From Trichlorobacter thiogenes (GTDB lineage: Bacteria; Desulfobacterota; Desulfuromonadia; Geobacterales; Pseudopelobacteraceae), in contig NZ_FUWR01000007.1 of assembly GCF_900167465.1 (NCBI RefSeq), positions 1 to 64,000 of the forward strand: a stretch of 64,000 bases of DNA, read 5' to 3'. The notes under the pieces are model-generated. The model did not search any database, had not been told where the DNA came from, and saw nothing but the letters and a program-made list of their open reading frames with translations. A program made the translations under genes and the position numbers. Within the stretch, counting starts at the first letter, position 1; each line of letters starts with the position of its first letter. Below, one piece after another: positions 36,007 through 45,658 of this stretch.

Positions 36007-36047
36007 AACGTGAGATACCCTTTTAGCATAAAAGCCATAGAATACAG

Positions 36048-36809
36048 TTACTTGATCAGTTTAGCGCCGTCACCCTTGATGAATCCTATCAGTTTCTGGA
36101 TCTTGGCTGAGGGAGCCCCTTTGGTCAGCAGGGTGATGTCACGGGCAACTTCCGGTGATTTAGGCGACCAGATGCTGTCGTCAACAATGGCTGCCGGGCC
36201 GATGCCGATCGCTTCAGGGTTGCTCTTGACCTTGTCTTTCACATCTTCAGCAGTGGTTGCATCAAGCACTTCTTTGGTGACCGCAGTGCCACCCAGGGCA
36301 ACCTTGCTGAACATGCTGTTGGTGCCGGGGATCAGGCTGCCCCAGACCAGCAGAATCGGCATATCCTTGCCGCCCACATCCTTCCAGTTTTGGGTCTTGC
36401 CGCTGAAGATCCCCTGCAACTGCTCTTTGGAAAGGGCAGGGATCTTGTTGTCTTTGTGGGTAATGACGACTACGCGGTCCTTGCCGATTACCAGTCCCTG
36501 ATAGGCGCCGGGGTTTGCCACTGCTACGCCCTCTTTTTTAAGCAGTGTCCACCAGTCATCCAGGGCAAGCCCTGCAGCTGCTGCATCAACGGTCCCTTTG
36601 TCCAGTTCAATAAAGGCCTGCTTGGGGCCGTTGGAGATGGTGTTAAGGGTAATGCCACTGGCCTTTTCAAAGGCGGCCCGGATCGGCTTCAGAATGTTTT
36701 CTGTCGGGGCAGCTCCAGCTCCGATGCGGATATCTTCGGCAAAGGCGGTGCCAGCAACAAGGGTGAGTGCCATGGCGGTAACAATTCGTTTCACAAGAGA
36801 AAAATGCAT
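36048..36809 (-). CDS. PstS-like periplasmic substrate-binding protein
   Basis: A 253-residue exported protein with signal peptide at 1-25 ([13 protein letters not shown]). It has the type II periplasmic binding fold of phosphate and oxyanion-binding proteins: [40 protein letters not shown] and [21 protein letters not shown], then a [10 protein letters not shown] loop where PstS proteins hold phosphate. AAGGAG supports the ATG at 36809. No ABC permease or ATPase genes are nearby. It lies upstream of a chemoreceptor gene, which argues for sensing rather than uptake. The ligand is uncertain. Confidence 0.85.
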   Translation of the reverse strand: MHFSLVKRIVTAMALTLVAGTAFAEDIRIGAGAAPTENILKPIRAAFEKASGITLNTISNGPKQAFIELDKGTVDAAAAGLALDDWWTLLKKEGVAVANPGAYQGLVIGKDRVVVITHKDNKIPALSKEQLQGIFSGKTQNWKDVGGKDMPILLVWGSLIPGTNSMFSKVALGGTAVTKEVLDATTAEDVKDKVKSNPEAIGIGPAAIVDDSIWSPKSPEVARDITLLTKGAPSAKIQKLIGFIKGDGAKLIK

Positions 36810-36962
36810 GGTGTACGTCTCCTTTCGTGGTTGGTGTGAGATTGTTGATTGTTTGAATTGTTTAATAAATCTTAAATAAAACAGCATGTTGTATTTGAGA
36901 TTACCATATCTGCGCTGCATTTGAATAGCAAATTGCTGATGAACATGGTTGTGAATCATCGG

Positions 36963-37000
36963 TTGACACCGCAAGCATGAATATATTAGTGTTCATGCTT
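36963..37000 (+). promoter_or_regulatory. Probable ilvD promoter with operator-like dyad
   Basis: TTGACA at 36963-36968 is followed by a 9-bp inverted repeat, AAGCATGAA (36973-36981) and TTCATGCTT (36992-37000). The -10 is ambiguous (TTAGTG at 17-base spacing or TATTAG at 15) and lies inside the dyad. A repressor at this site, or a hairpin in the leader, could control the ilv operon. The remainder of 36810-37054 is AT-rich and holds no gene. Confidence 0.5.
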
Positions 37001-37054
37001 CTTCCAACCGCTTGATTTGACGATAACAAACAAAGTTTTTGCAGGAGGCTGTGC

Positions 37055-38716
37055 ATGCGTAGTGATATGATTAAGAAGGGTCTGGAGCGTACACCGCACC
37101 GGGCATTGCTGAAGGCAACAGGAATTCCCCAGAGCCAGATGGACCGCCCTTTTATCGGGGTTGCCACCAGCTTTACCGACCTGATCCCCGGCCATGTGGG
37201 GATGCGTGATCTGGAGCGTTTCATAGAGAAGGGTATCCACAGTGGAGGCGGTTATGCTCAGTTTTTCGGGATCCCCGGTGTTTGTGACGGTATCGCCATG
37301 GGCCACAAGGGGATGCACTACTCCCTGCCGACCCGCGAGCTGATTGCCGATATGGTTGAATCAGTGGCAGAGGCCCATCGTCTGGATGGTCTGGTGCTGC
37401 TGACCAACTGCGACAAGATCACCCCCGGCATGCTAATGGCAGCTGCCCGTCTGAACATCCCCTGTATCATTGTGACTGCCGGTCCGATGATGAGCGGCAG
37501 GGGGGTAGAAGGACGTGCCTATTCCTTTGTGACCGATACCTTTGAGGCGATGGCCCGTTACAAGGCCGGTGTGATTGACGCCAAGGAACTGCAGGTTTGT
37601 GAGGATAATGCCTGTCCCGGCATGGGTTCCTGCCAGGGGCTGTTTACTGCCAACACCATGGCGATCCTGACCGAGACCCTGGGGATGTCGCTGCCCCGTT
37701 GCGGTACAGCCCTGGCGGTTTCTGCCATGAAGCGGAGGATCGCCTTTGCCTCAGGTGAGAAGATTGTTGAGCTGGTACACAATGATGTCAAGCCACGGGA
37801 CATCATGACCCGGGCTGCCTTTGAAAACGCCATCCGGGTTGATCTGGCCCTGGGCGGTTCTTCCAACACCGTCCTGCATCTGCTGGCCATTGCCCGCGAG
37901 GCCGGTGTGGAGCTGCCGCTGGAGACCTTTGATGTCCTGGCTAAAGAGACCCCGCAGCTGGCCTCCATGAACCCGGCAGGTAAGCACTTTATGGAAGATC
38001 TGGATATTGCCGGTGGTGTCTGTGGTGTACTGAAGCAGCTGGGTGACAAGATCATTGATACCCAGACCCTGTTCGGCCTGACCACCCGCCAACTAGCGGC
38101 AAGTATTGAAAATGTTGATGAAGAGGTGATTCGTCCCCTATCGGCGCCGGTTAAGAAGGAGGGCGGCATTGCGGTGCTGTTCGGTTCCATCGCGCCGAAG
38201 GGGGCGGTAGTCAAGCAGTCAGGTGTGTCGGACAAGATGATGCTGTTTGAAGGCACGGCCCGCTGCTTTGATTCTGAGGAACTGGCCATGGCAGCCCTGA
38301 TGGATGGAACCATTAAGGCCGGTGATGTGGTGGTTATCCGCTATGAAGGCCCCAAAGGCGGGCCTGGTATGCGGGAAATGCTGGCCCCCACTGCTGCCCT
38401 GATGGGACTTGGCCTGGGTGATTCGGTTGCCCTGATCACTGATGGCCGTTTCTCCGGTGGTACCCGCGGCCCCTGTATCGGCCATGTCTCACCTGAAGCT
38501 GCTGAAGGCGGTCCGATCGCCCTGATTCAGGATGGTGACCGGATTCTGCTGGATATCCCGAATCGCAAGCTGGATCTGCTGGTTGATGGGGCAACCATTG
38601 AGGCCCGTCGCGTCCAGTGGACAGCGCCGGAGCCAAAGATCAAGACCGGCTGGCTGGCCCGTTACGCCAAAGTGGTTACCTCTGCCTATACCGGCGCAGT
38701 GACCACTGCTGACTAG
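37055..38716 (+). CDS. ilvD: Dihydroxy-acid dehydratase
   Basis: Iron-sulfur enzyme dehydrating dihydroxyisovalerate and its homologue in valine, leucine and isoleucine synthesis. It has 553 residues. Cluster-ligand regions are [12 protein letters not shown] near 110-121 and [14 protein letters not shown] near 184-197. [20 protein letters not shown] near the C terminus is the second signature (reads [11 protein letters not shown] here). AGGAGG lies ahead of the ATG. It starts the ilv cluster, followed unexpectedly by a lipoprotein gene before ilvB. Confidence 0.98.
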   Translation: MRSDMIKKGLERTPHRALLKATGIPQSQMDRPFIGVATSFTDLIPGHVGMRDLERFIEKGIHSGGGYAQFFGIPGVCDGIAMGHKGMHYSLPTRELIADMVESVAEAHRLDGLVLLTNCDKITPGMLMAAARLNIPCIIVTAGPMMSGRGVEGRAYSFVTDTFEAMARYKAGVIDAKELQVCEDNACPGMGSCQGLFTANTMAILTETLGMSLPRCGTALAVSAMKRRIAFASGEKIVELVHNDVKPRDIMTRAAFENAIRVDLALGGSSNTVLHLLAIAREAGVELPLETFDVLAKETPQLASMNPAGKHFMEDLDIAGGVCGVLKQLGDKIIDTQTLFGLTTRQLAASIENVDEEVIRPLSAPVKKEGGIAVLFGSIAPKGAVVKQSGVSDKMMLFEGTARCFDSEELAMAALMDGTIKAGDVVVIRYEGPKGGPGMREMLAPTAALMGLGLGDSVALITDGRFSGGTRGPCIGHVSPEAAEGGPIALIQDGDRILLDIPNRKLDLLVDGATIEARRVQWTAPEPKIKTGWLARYAKVVTSAYTGAVTTAD

Positions 38717-38766
38717 GAAACGTTATCCGTTTCCCTACTAACCATTGATTGAAGGAGGAACCTGCC

Positions 38767-39180
38767 ATGAAACGTCTGCTCTCTCTCGCTGCTGCCGCTG
38801 TTCTGGCTTTAACTGTCACCGCTTGCAAGACCGATGAATCGGCCCTGCGTGATTCCAGCTCAACCCTGCTGGGTGCCAGAGAGGTCAAAGAGCTTCTGGT
38901 CGGTAATACGGTTACTGCAGCAAACGGTGATACCTATTATTTTGACCGTGGCGGTGTCGTGATCGGCAAAGGTTCCTATGGTGAGAAGAATAAAGGCAAC
39001 TGGAACATCACCCAGGAAGGGCAGCTTTGCTTTAGCAACTGGAATGCAAATTTTGCCCCCAGTGCCTGCTACAAGGTGTTTTTTGACAATGTCAGCCAGC
39101 AACGCAAGCTGGTTGATGGTAACGGTGATGTGAAATATACGGTTATTAATATTATAACCGGAAATCCAAATAATTTTTAG
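38767..39180 (+). CDS. Putative lipoprotein (DUF995-like) inside the ilv cluster
   Basis: A 137-residue protein with a lipoprotein signal ending LTVTAC (Cys20), so probably lipid-anchored in the envelope. The mature part resembles small DUF995-like proteins: LVGNTVTAANGDTYYFDRGG, then KGNWNITQEGQLCFSNW and SACYKVFF. Two further cysteines may form a disulfide in the periplasm. GGAGG precedes the ATG at 38767; the extended frame starting earlier would disrupt the signal peptide. It sits 50 bases after ilvD and 17 bases before ilvB. A direct role in amino-acid synthesis seems unlikely. Confidence 0.7.
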   Translation: MKRLLSLAAAAVLALTVTACKTDESALRDSSSTLLGAREVKELLVGNTVTAANGDTYYFDRGGVVIGKGSYGEKNKGNWNITQEGQLCFSNWNANFAPSACYKVFFDNVSQQRKLVDGNGDVKYTVINIITGNPNNF

Positions 39181-39197
39181 ACTTTACGAGGTTTTGC

Positions 39198-40898
39198 ATG
39201 AAAATGAATGGAGCACGTATCCTGCTTGAAAGCCTGAAGCGTGAAGGGGTGGATCTGGTATTCGGCTACCCCGGCGGCACGGTGATCAATCTGTATGATG
39301 AACTGATGAATGTGCGGGAGATCCGCCATATCCTGCCTCGCCATGAGCAGGGCGGAACCCATGCGGCTGACGGCTATGCCCGTGCCACCGGCAAGGTCGG
39401 TGTGGCGATTGCCACCTCCGGTCCCGGCGCCACCAATACCATTACCGGTATTGCCAATGCCTACATGGATTCAATCCCGATGGTGATTATCACCGGCCAG
39501 GTCCCCACGCCGCTGATCGGCAATGATGCCTTTCAAGAAGTGGATATCATCGGTATTACCCGCCCGATCACCAAGCACAGCTTTCTGATCCGGCATGCCA
39601 AGGATATCCCGACCATTGTGCGCAAGGCGTTCTATATTGCCCGTTCCGGTCGTCCCGGTCCGGTGCTGATCGACTTTCCCAAGGATGTTCAGATCAGCCA
39701 GGCTGAATTTAAATGGCCCGAGTCAGTCGAGATCCGTGGCTACAAGCCGAACCTGGAAGGTCACCAGAAGCAGGTTGAAAAAGCGGTTGATATGCTGTTT
39801 GTTGCCCGTCGTCCGGTTATGTATGTGGGGGGCGGGGTCATTCTTGCCAATGCGGCAGCGGAGTTGACCGAGCTGGCTCGCACCCTGCAGTTCCCGGTTA
39901 CCACCACCCTGATGGGGTTGGGAGCTTTTCCTGAGAACGATCCGTTGGCGCTGAAGATGCTGGGAATGCATGGCGCCTATGCCGCCAACATGGCCATGAC
40001 CCACTCAGATCTGATCCTGGCGGTCGGTGCCCGTTTTGATGACCGGGTAACCGGCAAAATCGCCACCTTTGCGCCCCACGCCAAGATTATCCATATCGAC
40101 GTAGATCCTACCTCAATCCGCAAGAACGTGCGGGTTGATCTGCCGATCGTAGGTGATACCAGGGACGTTCTGGTCAAGATGATTGATTGCCTGAAAGGGC
40201 AGACCGAGAAGGTAACTGCCCAGCACAGCGCCATGGAAGCCTGGCATGAGGATATCAGTGGCTGGAAGGCAAAGCATCCGATTTCCTACAAGCAGAGCAC
40301 CAGCGTGATCAAGCCCCAGTATGTGATTCAGAAGCTGCGCGAACTGTCTGAGGATGATGCCATCATGGCTACTGACGTGGGGCAGCATCAGATGTGGACC
40401 GCCCAGTTCTTTGAGTTTAACCAGCCCCGCACCCTGTTGACCTCCGGCGGTCTGGGTACCATGGGTTTTGGTCTGCCGGCTGCCATGGGGGCACAAGCTG
40501 CCTATCCCAAGCGCCAGGTGATCTGTGTCTGCGGTGATGGTGGCGTGCAGATGAACATGCAGGAGCTGGCCACCCTGGTGCAGCATCGTCTGCCGGTCAA
40601 GATTGTTGTGTTGAACAACAATTTCCTGGGGATGGTGCGTCAATGGCAGGAGCTGTTCTTTGATAAGCGCTACTCCCAGACCTGCCTTGAACTGCCGATG
40701 GACTTTGCCAAGATTGCCGAGGCCTATGGCGCCAAAGGACTGAAGGCAGATAAGCCGTCCGAGGTTGAGCAGGTCATTAAAGATGGCTTTGCCCATGACG
40801 GTCCGGTGATCATGGAGTTCAAGATCGCCCGGGAAGAAAAGGTGTTGCCGATGGTCCCTGCAGGGGCGTCGCTGAATGAAATGGTGTTAAACGCCTAG
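39198..40898 (+). CDS. ilvB: Acetolactate synthase, large catalytic subunit
   Basis: Thiamine-diphosphate enzyme that condenses pyruvate with pyruvate or 2-oxobutyrate. It has 566 residues. The N-terminal FGYPGGTVINLYDEL includes the glycine-rich PYR-domain loop. The catalytic glutamate is in RHEQGGTHAADGYARATG. FAD-binding regions lie in the middle, and the ThDP motif GDGGVQMNMQELATLVQHRL with NNNFLGMVRQWQ is near 445-480. It is paired with ilvN 21 bases downstream. Confidence 0.97.
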   Translation: MKMNGARILLESLKREGVDLVFGYPGGTVINLYDELMNVREIRHILPRHEQGGTHAADGYARATGKVGVAIATSGPGATNTITGIANAYMDSIPMVIITGQVPTPLIGNDAFQEVDIIGITRPITKHSFLIRHAKDIPTIVRKAFYIARSGRPGPVLIDFPKDVQISQAEFKWPESVEIRGYKPNLEGHQKQVEKAVDMLFVARRPVMYVGGGVILANAAAELTELARTLQFPVTTTLMGLGAFPENDPLALKMLGMHGAYAANMAMTHSDLILAVGARFDDRVTGKIATFAPHAKIIHIDVDPTSIRKNVRVDLPIVGDTRDVLVKMIDCLKGQTEKVTAQHSAMEAWHEDISGWKAKHPISYKQSTSVIKPQYVIQKLRELSEDDAIMATDVGQHQMWTAQFFEFNQPRTLLTSGGLGTMGFGLPAAMGAQAAYPKRQVICVCGDGGVQMNMQELATLVQHRLPVKIVVLNNNFLGMVRQWQELFFDKRYSQTCLELPMDFAKIAEAYGAKGLKADKPSEVEQVIKDGFAHDGPVIMEFKIAREEKVLPMVPAGASLNEMVLNA

Positions 40899-40919
40899 GG
40901 ACTTGGAGGAAACGAGCTA

Positions 40920-41411
40920 ATGCAACATACCATATCGGTTGTGGTTGAAAATGAATTCGGCGTTCTGGCCCGGGTTGCGGGCCTGTTTTCCGGCAGGGGA
41001 TTTAATATTGACTCGCTTTCGGTTGCGCCAACCAGCGATGAATCCCTTTCCCGTATAACGATTGTCACTAGAGGAGACGATGCGGTCCTTGAGCAGATTA
41101 CCAAGCAGCTGAACAAGCTGGTGGATGTAATCAAGGTGCTTGATTTCAGCGAGGATAACGCCATTGAGCGTGAGCTGGCACTGATCAAGGTGGCGGCTGA
41201 GGACGAAAGCCGGGCTGAAGTCCTAAGGATTGTTGATATCTTTAGGGCAAAAATCATTGATGTTACCCCTAAATCCTACACCATTGAGGCTACCGGCGCC
41301 CCGGCCAAGATCAATGCCATCCTTGATCTGTTGCGCCCGTTGGGGCTGAAGGAGTTGGTACGCACCGGTTCGGTTGCCATTGGTCGTGGTGCCAAGGGCT
41401 GGAAAGGGTAG
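40920..41411 (+). CDS. ilvN: Acetolactate synthase, small regulatory subunit
   Basis: A 163-residue regulatory partner of IlvB. The N-terminal ACT domain (about 3-75: HTISVVVENEFGVLARVAGLFSGRGFNIDSL) binds valine for feedback inhibition. The C-terminal domain (about 80-160) activates the catalytic subunit. GGAGG precedes the ATG. After its stop an independent promoter for ilvC appears. Confidence 0.97.
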   Translation: MQHTISVVVENEFGVLARVAGLFSGRGFNIDSLSVAPTSDESLSRITIVTRGDDAVLEQITKQLNKLVDVIKVLDFSEDNAIERELALIKVAAEDESRAEVLRIVDIFRAKIIDVTPKSYTIEATGAPAKINAILDLLRPLGLKELVRTGSVAIGRGAKGWKG

Positions 41412-41428
41412 CAGTGGGCAGGCGTCGA

Positions 41429-41491
41429 TTGACAGCAGCAGGTAGCTGTAGTATTGTACGCCGTATTTCTTTAACAAGAATACCTGTTAAA
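41429..41491 (+). promoter_or_regulatory. Promoter and dyad ahead of ilvC
   Basis: TTGACA (41429-41434) and TATTGT (41452-41457) are 17 bases apart, a good sigma-70 match between ilvN and ilvC. Downstream in the leader, TTTAACA (41470-41476) and TGTTAAA (41485-41491) form a 7-bp dyad that might bind a regulator or fold in the mRNA. This allows ilvC to be expressed separately from ilvBN. Confidence 0.6.
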
Positions 41492-41495
41492 TTAG

Positions 41496-42539
<1,044 letters not shown>

Positions 42540-42564
42540 CCTGCTGTTGTGATTGTACTTTAGA

Positions 42565-42591
42565 CCCCGCTCTTACTGGGAGCGGGGTTTT
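42565..42591 (+). terminator. Intrinsic terminator after ilvC
   Basis: CCCCGCTC (42565-42572) pairs with GAGCGGGG (42580-42587) around a 7-base loop, followed by TTTT. It separates ilvC from psd, so psd needs its own promoter. A TATAAT at 42602-42607 lies just downstream but lacks a recognisable -35. Confidence 0.85.
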
Positions 42592-42616
42592 CTACGTTAT
42601 GTATAATGGACTATTC

Positions 42617-43276
42617 ATGCGCCCATCCAATGCCCTGATAACCCCTGAAGGATACCCGTTTATCGCCTATAGCGTCGGCCTGTTTCTGCTTCTTGCTGCA
42701 GGCACGCTACTGCTAAATTCAGCTGTTTTAGCGTTTCCTGCTGGAATTGCGTTCCTGTTGGTCTTGTTTGTTATTTCCTTTTTTCGTAATCCCGAGCGGA
42801 CGCCGCCGGTTGATACAACGCTGCTGGTGGCCCCTGCTGATGGCACGATTGTCTATGTTGGGCCGGCAACCCAGGAACATCTGGGGGCCTGTCAGAAGAT
42901 CAGCATCTTCATGTCGGTCTTTAACGTCCATGTCAATCGCGCCCCCATCACCGGCAAGGTGGTGGAACGTTTTTACAAGCAGGGTAAGTTCTATGATGCC
43001 CGCCATGCCGATGCCTCCTGCGAAAATGAGCAGTGCGGTCTGGTAATGGAGCAGGAAAACGGCGTGCGGGTGGCGTTTGTGCAGATTGCCGGATTGATCG
43101 CCCGCCGGATTCTCTGTTATGCAGAGGTAGGCGAACAGCTTGAGCGGGGGCAACGCTACGGTATGATCCGTTTTGGATCACGGGTTGATGTCTATCTGCC
43201 GGAAGGTCTGGAACCTCTGGTTGCAGTGGGGCAGACAACGGTTGCAGGTGAAACCGCCTTGGTCAGGTTGGGATAG
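42617..43276 (+). CDS. psd: Phosphatidylserine decarboxylase proenzyme
   Basis: Forms phosphatidylethanolamine from phosphatidylserine at the inner membrane. It is the short PSD type (219 residues from 42617). A hydrophobic N-terminal segment (about 16-56) is followed by FFRNPERTPP, FNVHVNRAPITGKV and the self-cleavage site in RFGSRVD, where the serine after glycine becomes the pyruvoyl group. The alternative ATG at 42599 adds six residues, with little ribosome-site support for either. pssA, the preceding pathway step, follows 22 bases later. Confidence 0.93.
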   Translation: MRPSNALITPEGYPFIAYSVGLFLLLAAGTLLLNSAVLAFPAGIAFLLVLFVISFFRNPERTPPVDTTLLVAPADGTIVYVGPATQEHLGACQKISIFMSVFNVHVNRAPITGKVVERFYKQGKFYDARHADASCENEQCGLVMEQENGVRVAFVQIAGLIARRILCYAEVGEQLERGQRYGMIRFGSRVDVYLPEGLEPLVAVGQTTVAGETALVRLG

Positions 43277-43298
43277 TATCAATAAGGAGCCGACAGCT

Positions 43299-44126
43299 AT
43301 GGAGACACCTGAGCAGATAGAGGCGCAGCCTGCGGAAAAGTCTGAAAATATCAGGCGGGGTATCTATATCCTGCCGAACCTGATCACTGCCGGTAGTCTG
43401 TTTGCCGGATTTTACAGCATGGTAGCGACCCTGAACGGCAACTACAGTTCAGCTGCGATCTGGATCTTTATCTCGGCCATCTGTGATGGTCTGGATGGCA
43501 AGGTTGCCCGGATGACCAATAGTACCAGCCAGTTCGGGGTTGAGTTTGATTCTCTGGCTGACCTGGTGGCCTTTGGTGTGACACCGGGCCTGATGATGTA
43601 TGCCTGGGCCTTGAAGCCATTCGGTCGTTTGGGCTGGTTGGCGGCATTCCTGTTTGTGGTCTGCGGTGCACTGCGGCTGGCCCGCTTCAACGTGCAGGTC
43701 AATACGGTTGAGAGTAAGCGTTTTGTCGGCCTGCCGATACCGGCTGCAGCCAGTATGGTTGCCTCCACCGTACTTCTGTTTAACCATTTCGGCTGGCCAA
43801 GTTCTTACAAGAAACTGGCTATTCTGGCCCTGATCTATCTGTTGGCCTTCCTGATGGTCTCCAGCGTCAAGTATTACTCCTTTAAAGATCCCGAACTGAT
43901 TAAAAGGCAGCCGTTTGGCTTTTTGGTGCTGGCCGTGGTGTTGCTGATCATCATCGTCGCAGAACCAGCCGTGATGATGTTTGTGATCATGCTCAGCTAT
44001 GTGCTTTCCGGGCCAATAGGGCTGTTGCTTTCCCTGCCCAGGCGCAGGAGGCTTGAAAAGGCGATTCACAAGGGGCATGAAGAGTTATTGCATGATCCGG
44101 TGGTTAAAGCAGGGGATGAATCGTAG
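43299..44126 (+). CDS. pssA: CDP-diacylglycerol-serine O-phosphatidyltransferase
   Basis: Makes phosphatidylserine, the substrate of the decarboxylase encoded just upstream. It is an integral membrane enzyme of 275 residues with about eight hydrophobic helices. The CDP-alcohol phosphatidyltransferase motif DG-x2-AR-x8-G-x3-D-x3-D appears as DGLDGKVARMTNSTSQFGVE and continues FDSLAD. AAGGAG supports the ATG at 43299. The tail after 250 is basic and cytoplasmic. Its 3' end overlaps the converging phosphodiesterase gene by 23 bases. Confidence 0.95.
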   Translation: METPEQIEAQPAEKSENIRRGIYILPNLITAGSLFAGFYSMVATLNGNYSSAAIWIFISAICDGLDGKVARMTNSTSQFGVEFDSLADLVAFGVTPGLMMYAWALKPFGRLGWLAAFLFVVCGALRLARFNVQVNTVESKRFVGLPIPAAASMVASTVLLFNHFGWPSSYKKLAILALIYLLAFLMVSSVKYYSFKDPELIKRQPFGFLVLAVVLLIIIVAEPAVMMFVIMLSYVLSGPIGLLLSLPRRRRLEKAIHKGHEELLHDPVVKAGDES

Positions 44127-44577
44127 CGGTACTGCCGGTTTCGGTTATTTCCAGGATAGCATAGGACTTGAAAGGTACCGGAGCAGCCAGGGTGCCGGGG
44201 TTAACCAGCAGCAGACCTTCCTGTTCCACTGATTGGGCAAGATGGGTATGGCCGTACAGGACCACATCGACCGCTGCGGCGTGTCCCCGCTCAATCAGCC
44301 GTGACAGCCCTGATTTAACACCATAACGGTCACCATGGCAGAGCAGCAGGCGTGCCGTACCAAATTCACAGAGCAGCTCACGTGGCGTGGTTGAGCCAAG
44401 GTCGCAGTTGCCAGCAACCTGAAACAGCTGGATCTGATCGTCAACCGCCTCCAGCACCTGAGTATCCTGCTCACCATCACCAAGGTGGATGACCGCGTCA
44501 CAACGGCCAGCTGCTTCGTGGGCCTGTAACAGGGCGGTCTGATTGCCATGGGTATCTGAAACAAGTAGTATTCGCAT
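44104..44577 (-). CDS. YfcE/MJ0936-family metallophosphoesterase
   Basis: A 157-residue calcineurin-like phosphodiesterase. Metal ligands occur in VSDTHGN (Asp8, His10), HLGDGEQD, GNCD near residue 60, CHGDRYG near 80 and YGHTHLA near 110. Enzymes of this family hydrolyse small phosphodiesters in vitro, and the natural substrate is not settled. It converges with pssA (overlap of 23 bases) and is divergent from sppA. Confidence 0.92.
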   Translation of the reverse strand: MRILLVSDTHGNQTALLQAHEAAGRCDAVIHLGDGEQDTQVLEAVDDQIQLFQVAGNCDLGSTTPRELLCEFGTARLLLCHGDRYGVKSGLSRLIERGHAAAVDVVLYGHTHLAQSVEQEGLLLVNPGTLAAPVPFKSYAILEITETGSTATIHPLL

Positions 44578-44624
44578 TGTGTTAATCTGCCTCGGAAGGC
44601 GGCGGCTGCCGCAGGAGTTTTTGT

Positions 44625-45515
44625 ATGTCTACGAAAAAGGTTCTGTTGATTGTAGGCGGTTGTTTCCTTGGTCTGGTACTGCTTTTTGCAGGCAGTATGC
44701 TTTTTGCCAAACTGCTCTTTAGTGACAAGGACAAGGGTTTTGTCACAGGACCTGGGATCGGACTGGTTGAGGTCAAAGGGATGATTGTTGACTCAACTGA
44801 ACCGATCAGGCAGCTCCGCCATTTTGCTAAAAAAGATTCGGTCAAGGCAGTTGTGCTGCGGATTGACTCCCCTGGCGGGGTGGTTGGCCCTTCACAGGAA
44901 ATTTATGAAGAGGTCCGCAAGCTGGCTGCCAAGAAGAAGGTTGTCGTTTCCATGGGTAGTCTGGCTGCCTCAGGCGGCTACTACATTGCAGCGCCTGCCT
45001 CGGTTATCTATGCCAATCCCGGTACCATTACCGCCAGCATCGGGGTGTTGATCAAATTCTCCAATCTGGAAGGACTGTTTGGCAAGCTGGGGGTCAGCTC
45101 CACCACCATTAAAACAGGTGCTTTTAAGGATGCCGGTGCGCCGGATCGACCGCTTTCTCCTGAAGATCGGGCCATGTTCCAGGCCTTGATTGACAGTACC
45201 CATGAGCAGTTTATCAAGGCAGTGGCTGAAGGGCGTAAACTGCCGGTTGACGAAGTACGCAAGATTGCCGATGGCCGGGTCCTTTCAGGTGAACAGGCCA
45301 AGGCACTCAAACTGGTGGATAAACTGGGTAATCTACCCGATGCCGTTGAAGAGGCTGGCCGACTGGCCGGTATCTCCGGTGAACCATCACTTATCCTGCC
45401 CCCAAAGAAAAAGGTTAATTTCCTTGAGATGCTGGCTGAAGGGGCAGAGGAGAAATTTAACGGTGTGCTGAGTAAGGCGGCGGTCGGACGAGGCCTCCAA
45501 GTCACCTACGAATAG
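44625..45515 (+). CDS. sppA: Signal peptide peptidase SppA (short type)
   Basis: Membrane-anchored serine protease that degrades cleaved signal peptides. It is the single-domain form (296 residues). One N-terminal membrane helix (about 6-31) places the catalytic domain in the periplasm. RIDSPGGVVGPSQEIYEEV precedes the nucleophile Ser116 in SLAASGGYYIA; the general base is probably Lys168 in GAFKDAG. GRVLSGEQAKALKLVDKLG is the family C-terminal block. The ATG follows AGGAG. The stop enters a large inverted repeat. Confidence 0.93.
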   Translation: MSTKKVLLIVGGCFLGLVLLFAGSMLFAKLLFSDKDKGFVTGPGIGLVEVKGMIVDSTEPIRQLRHFAKKDSVKAVVLRIDSPGGVVGPSQEIYEEVRKLAAKKKVVVSMGSLAASGGYYIAAPASVIYANPGTITASIGVLIKFSNLEGLFGKLGVSSTTIKTGAFKDAGAPDRPLSPEDRAMFQALIDSTHEQFIKAVAEGRKLPVDEVRKIADGRVLSGEQAKALKLVDKLGNLPDAVEEAGRLAGISGEPSLILPPKKKVNFLEMLAEGAEEKFNGVLSKAAVGRGLQVTYE

Positions 45516-45636
45516 GAGCGGTTCTTTTCCGTTCTGGCTGTGTCAACCTGCGGGATACTTTGTGCGGCGTACTACCCCGTACGCCTCCGCAGTATCCCTT
45601 GTTTGCCGCACCAAGAACGAAAAATTCCGCGCTCCT
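45514..45636. repeat. Large complex inverted repeat between sppA and aroF
   Basis: An approximately 123-base imperfect palindrome fills the gap between two converging genes. Outer arms AGGAGCG (45514-45520) and CGCTCCT (45630-45636) pair. Near the middle GGGATACT (45552-45559) pairs with AGTATCCC (45591-45598), enclosing GCGGCGTAC and GTACGCCTCCGC. It could act as a two-way terminator or be a miniature mobile element. Confidence 0.65.
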
Positions 45637-45658
45637 TCAGCTATGGTTCTTGTTTTGC

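Noticed and set aside
42602-42607. TATAAT as a psd promoter
   Set aside because: The hexamer is perfect, but no -35 match lies 15-19 bases upstream, where the ilvC terminator stem sits, so it is not listed as a promoter.
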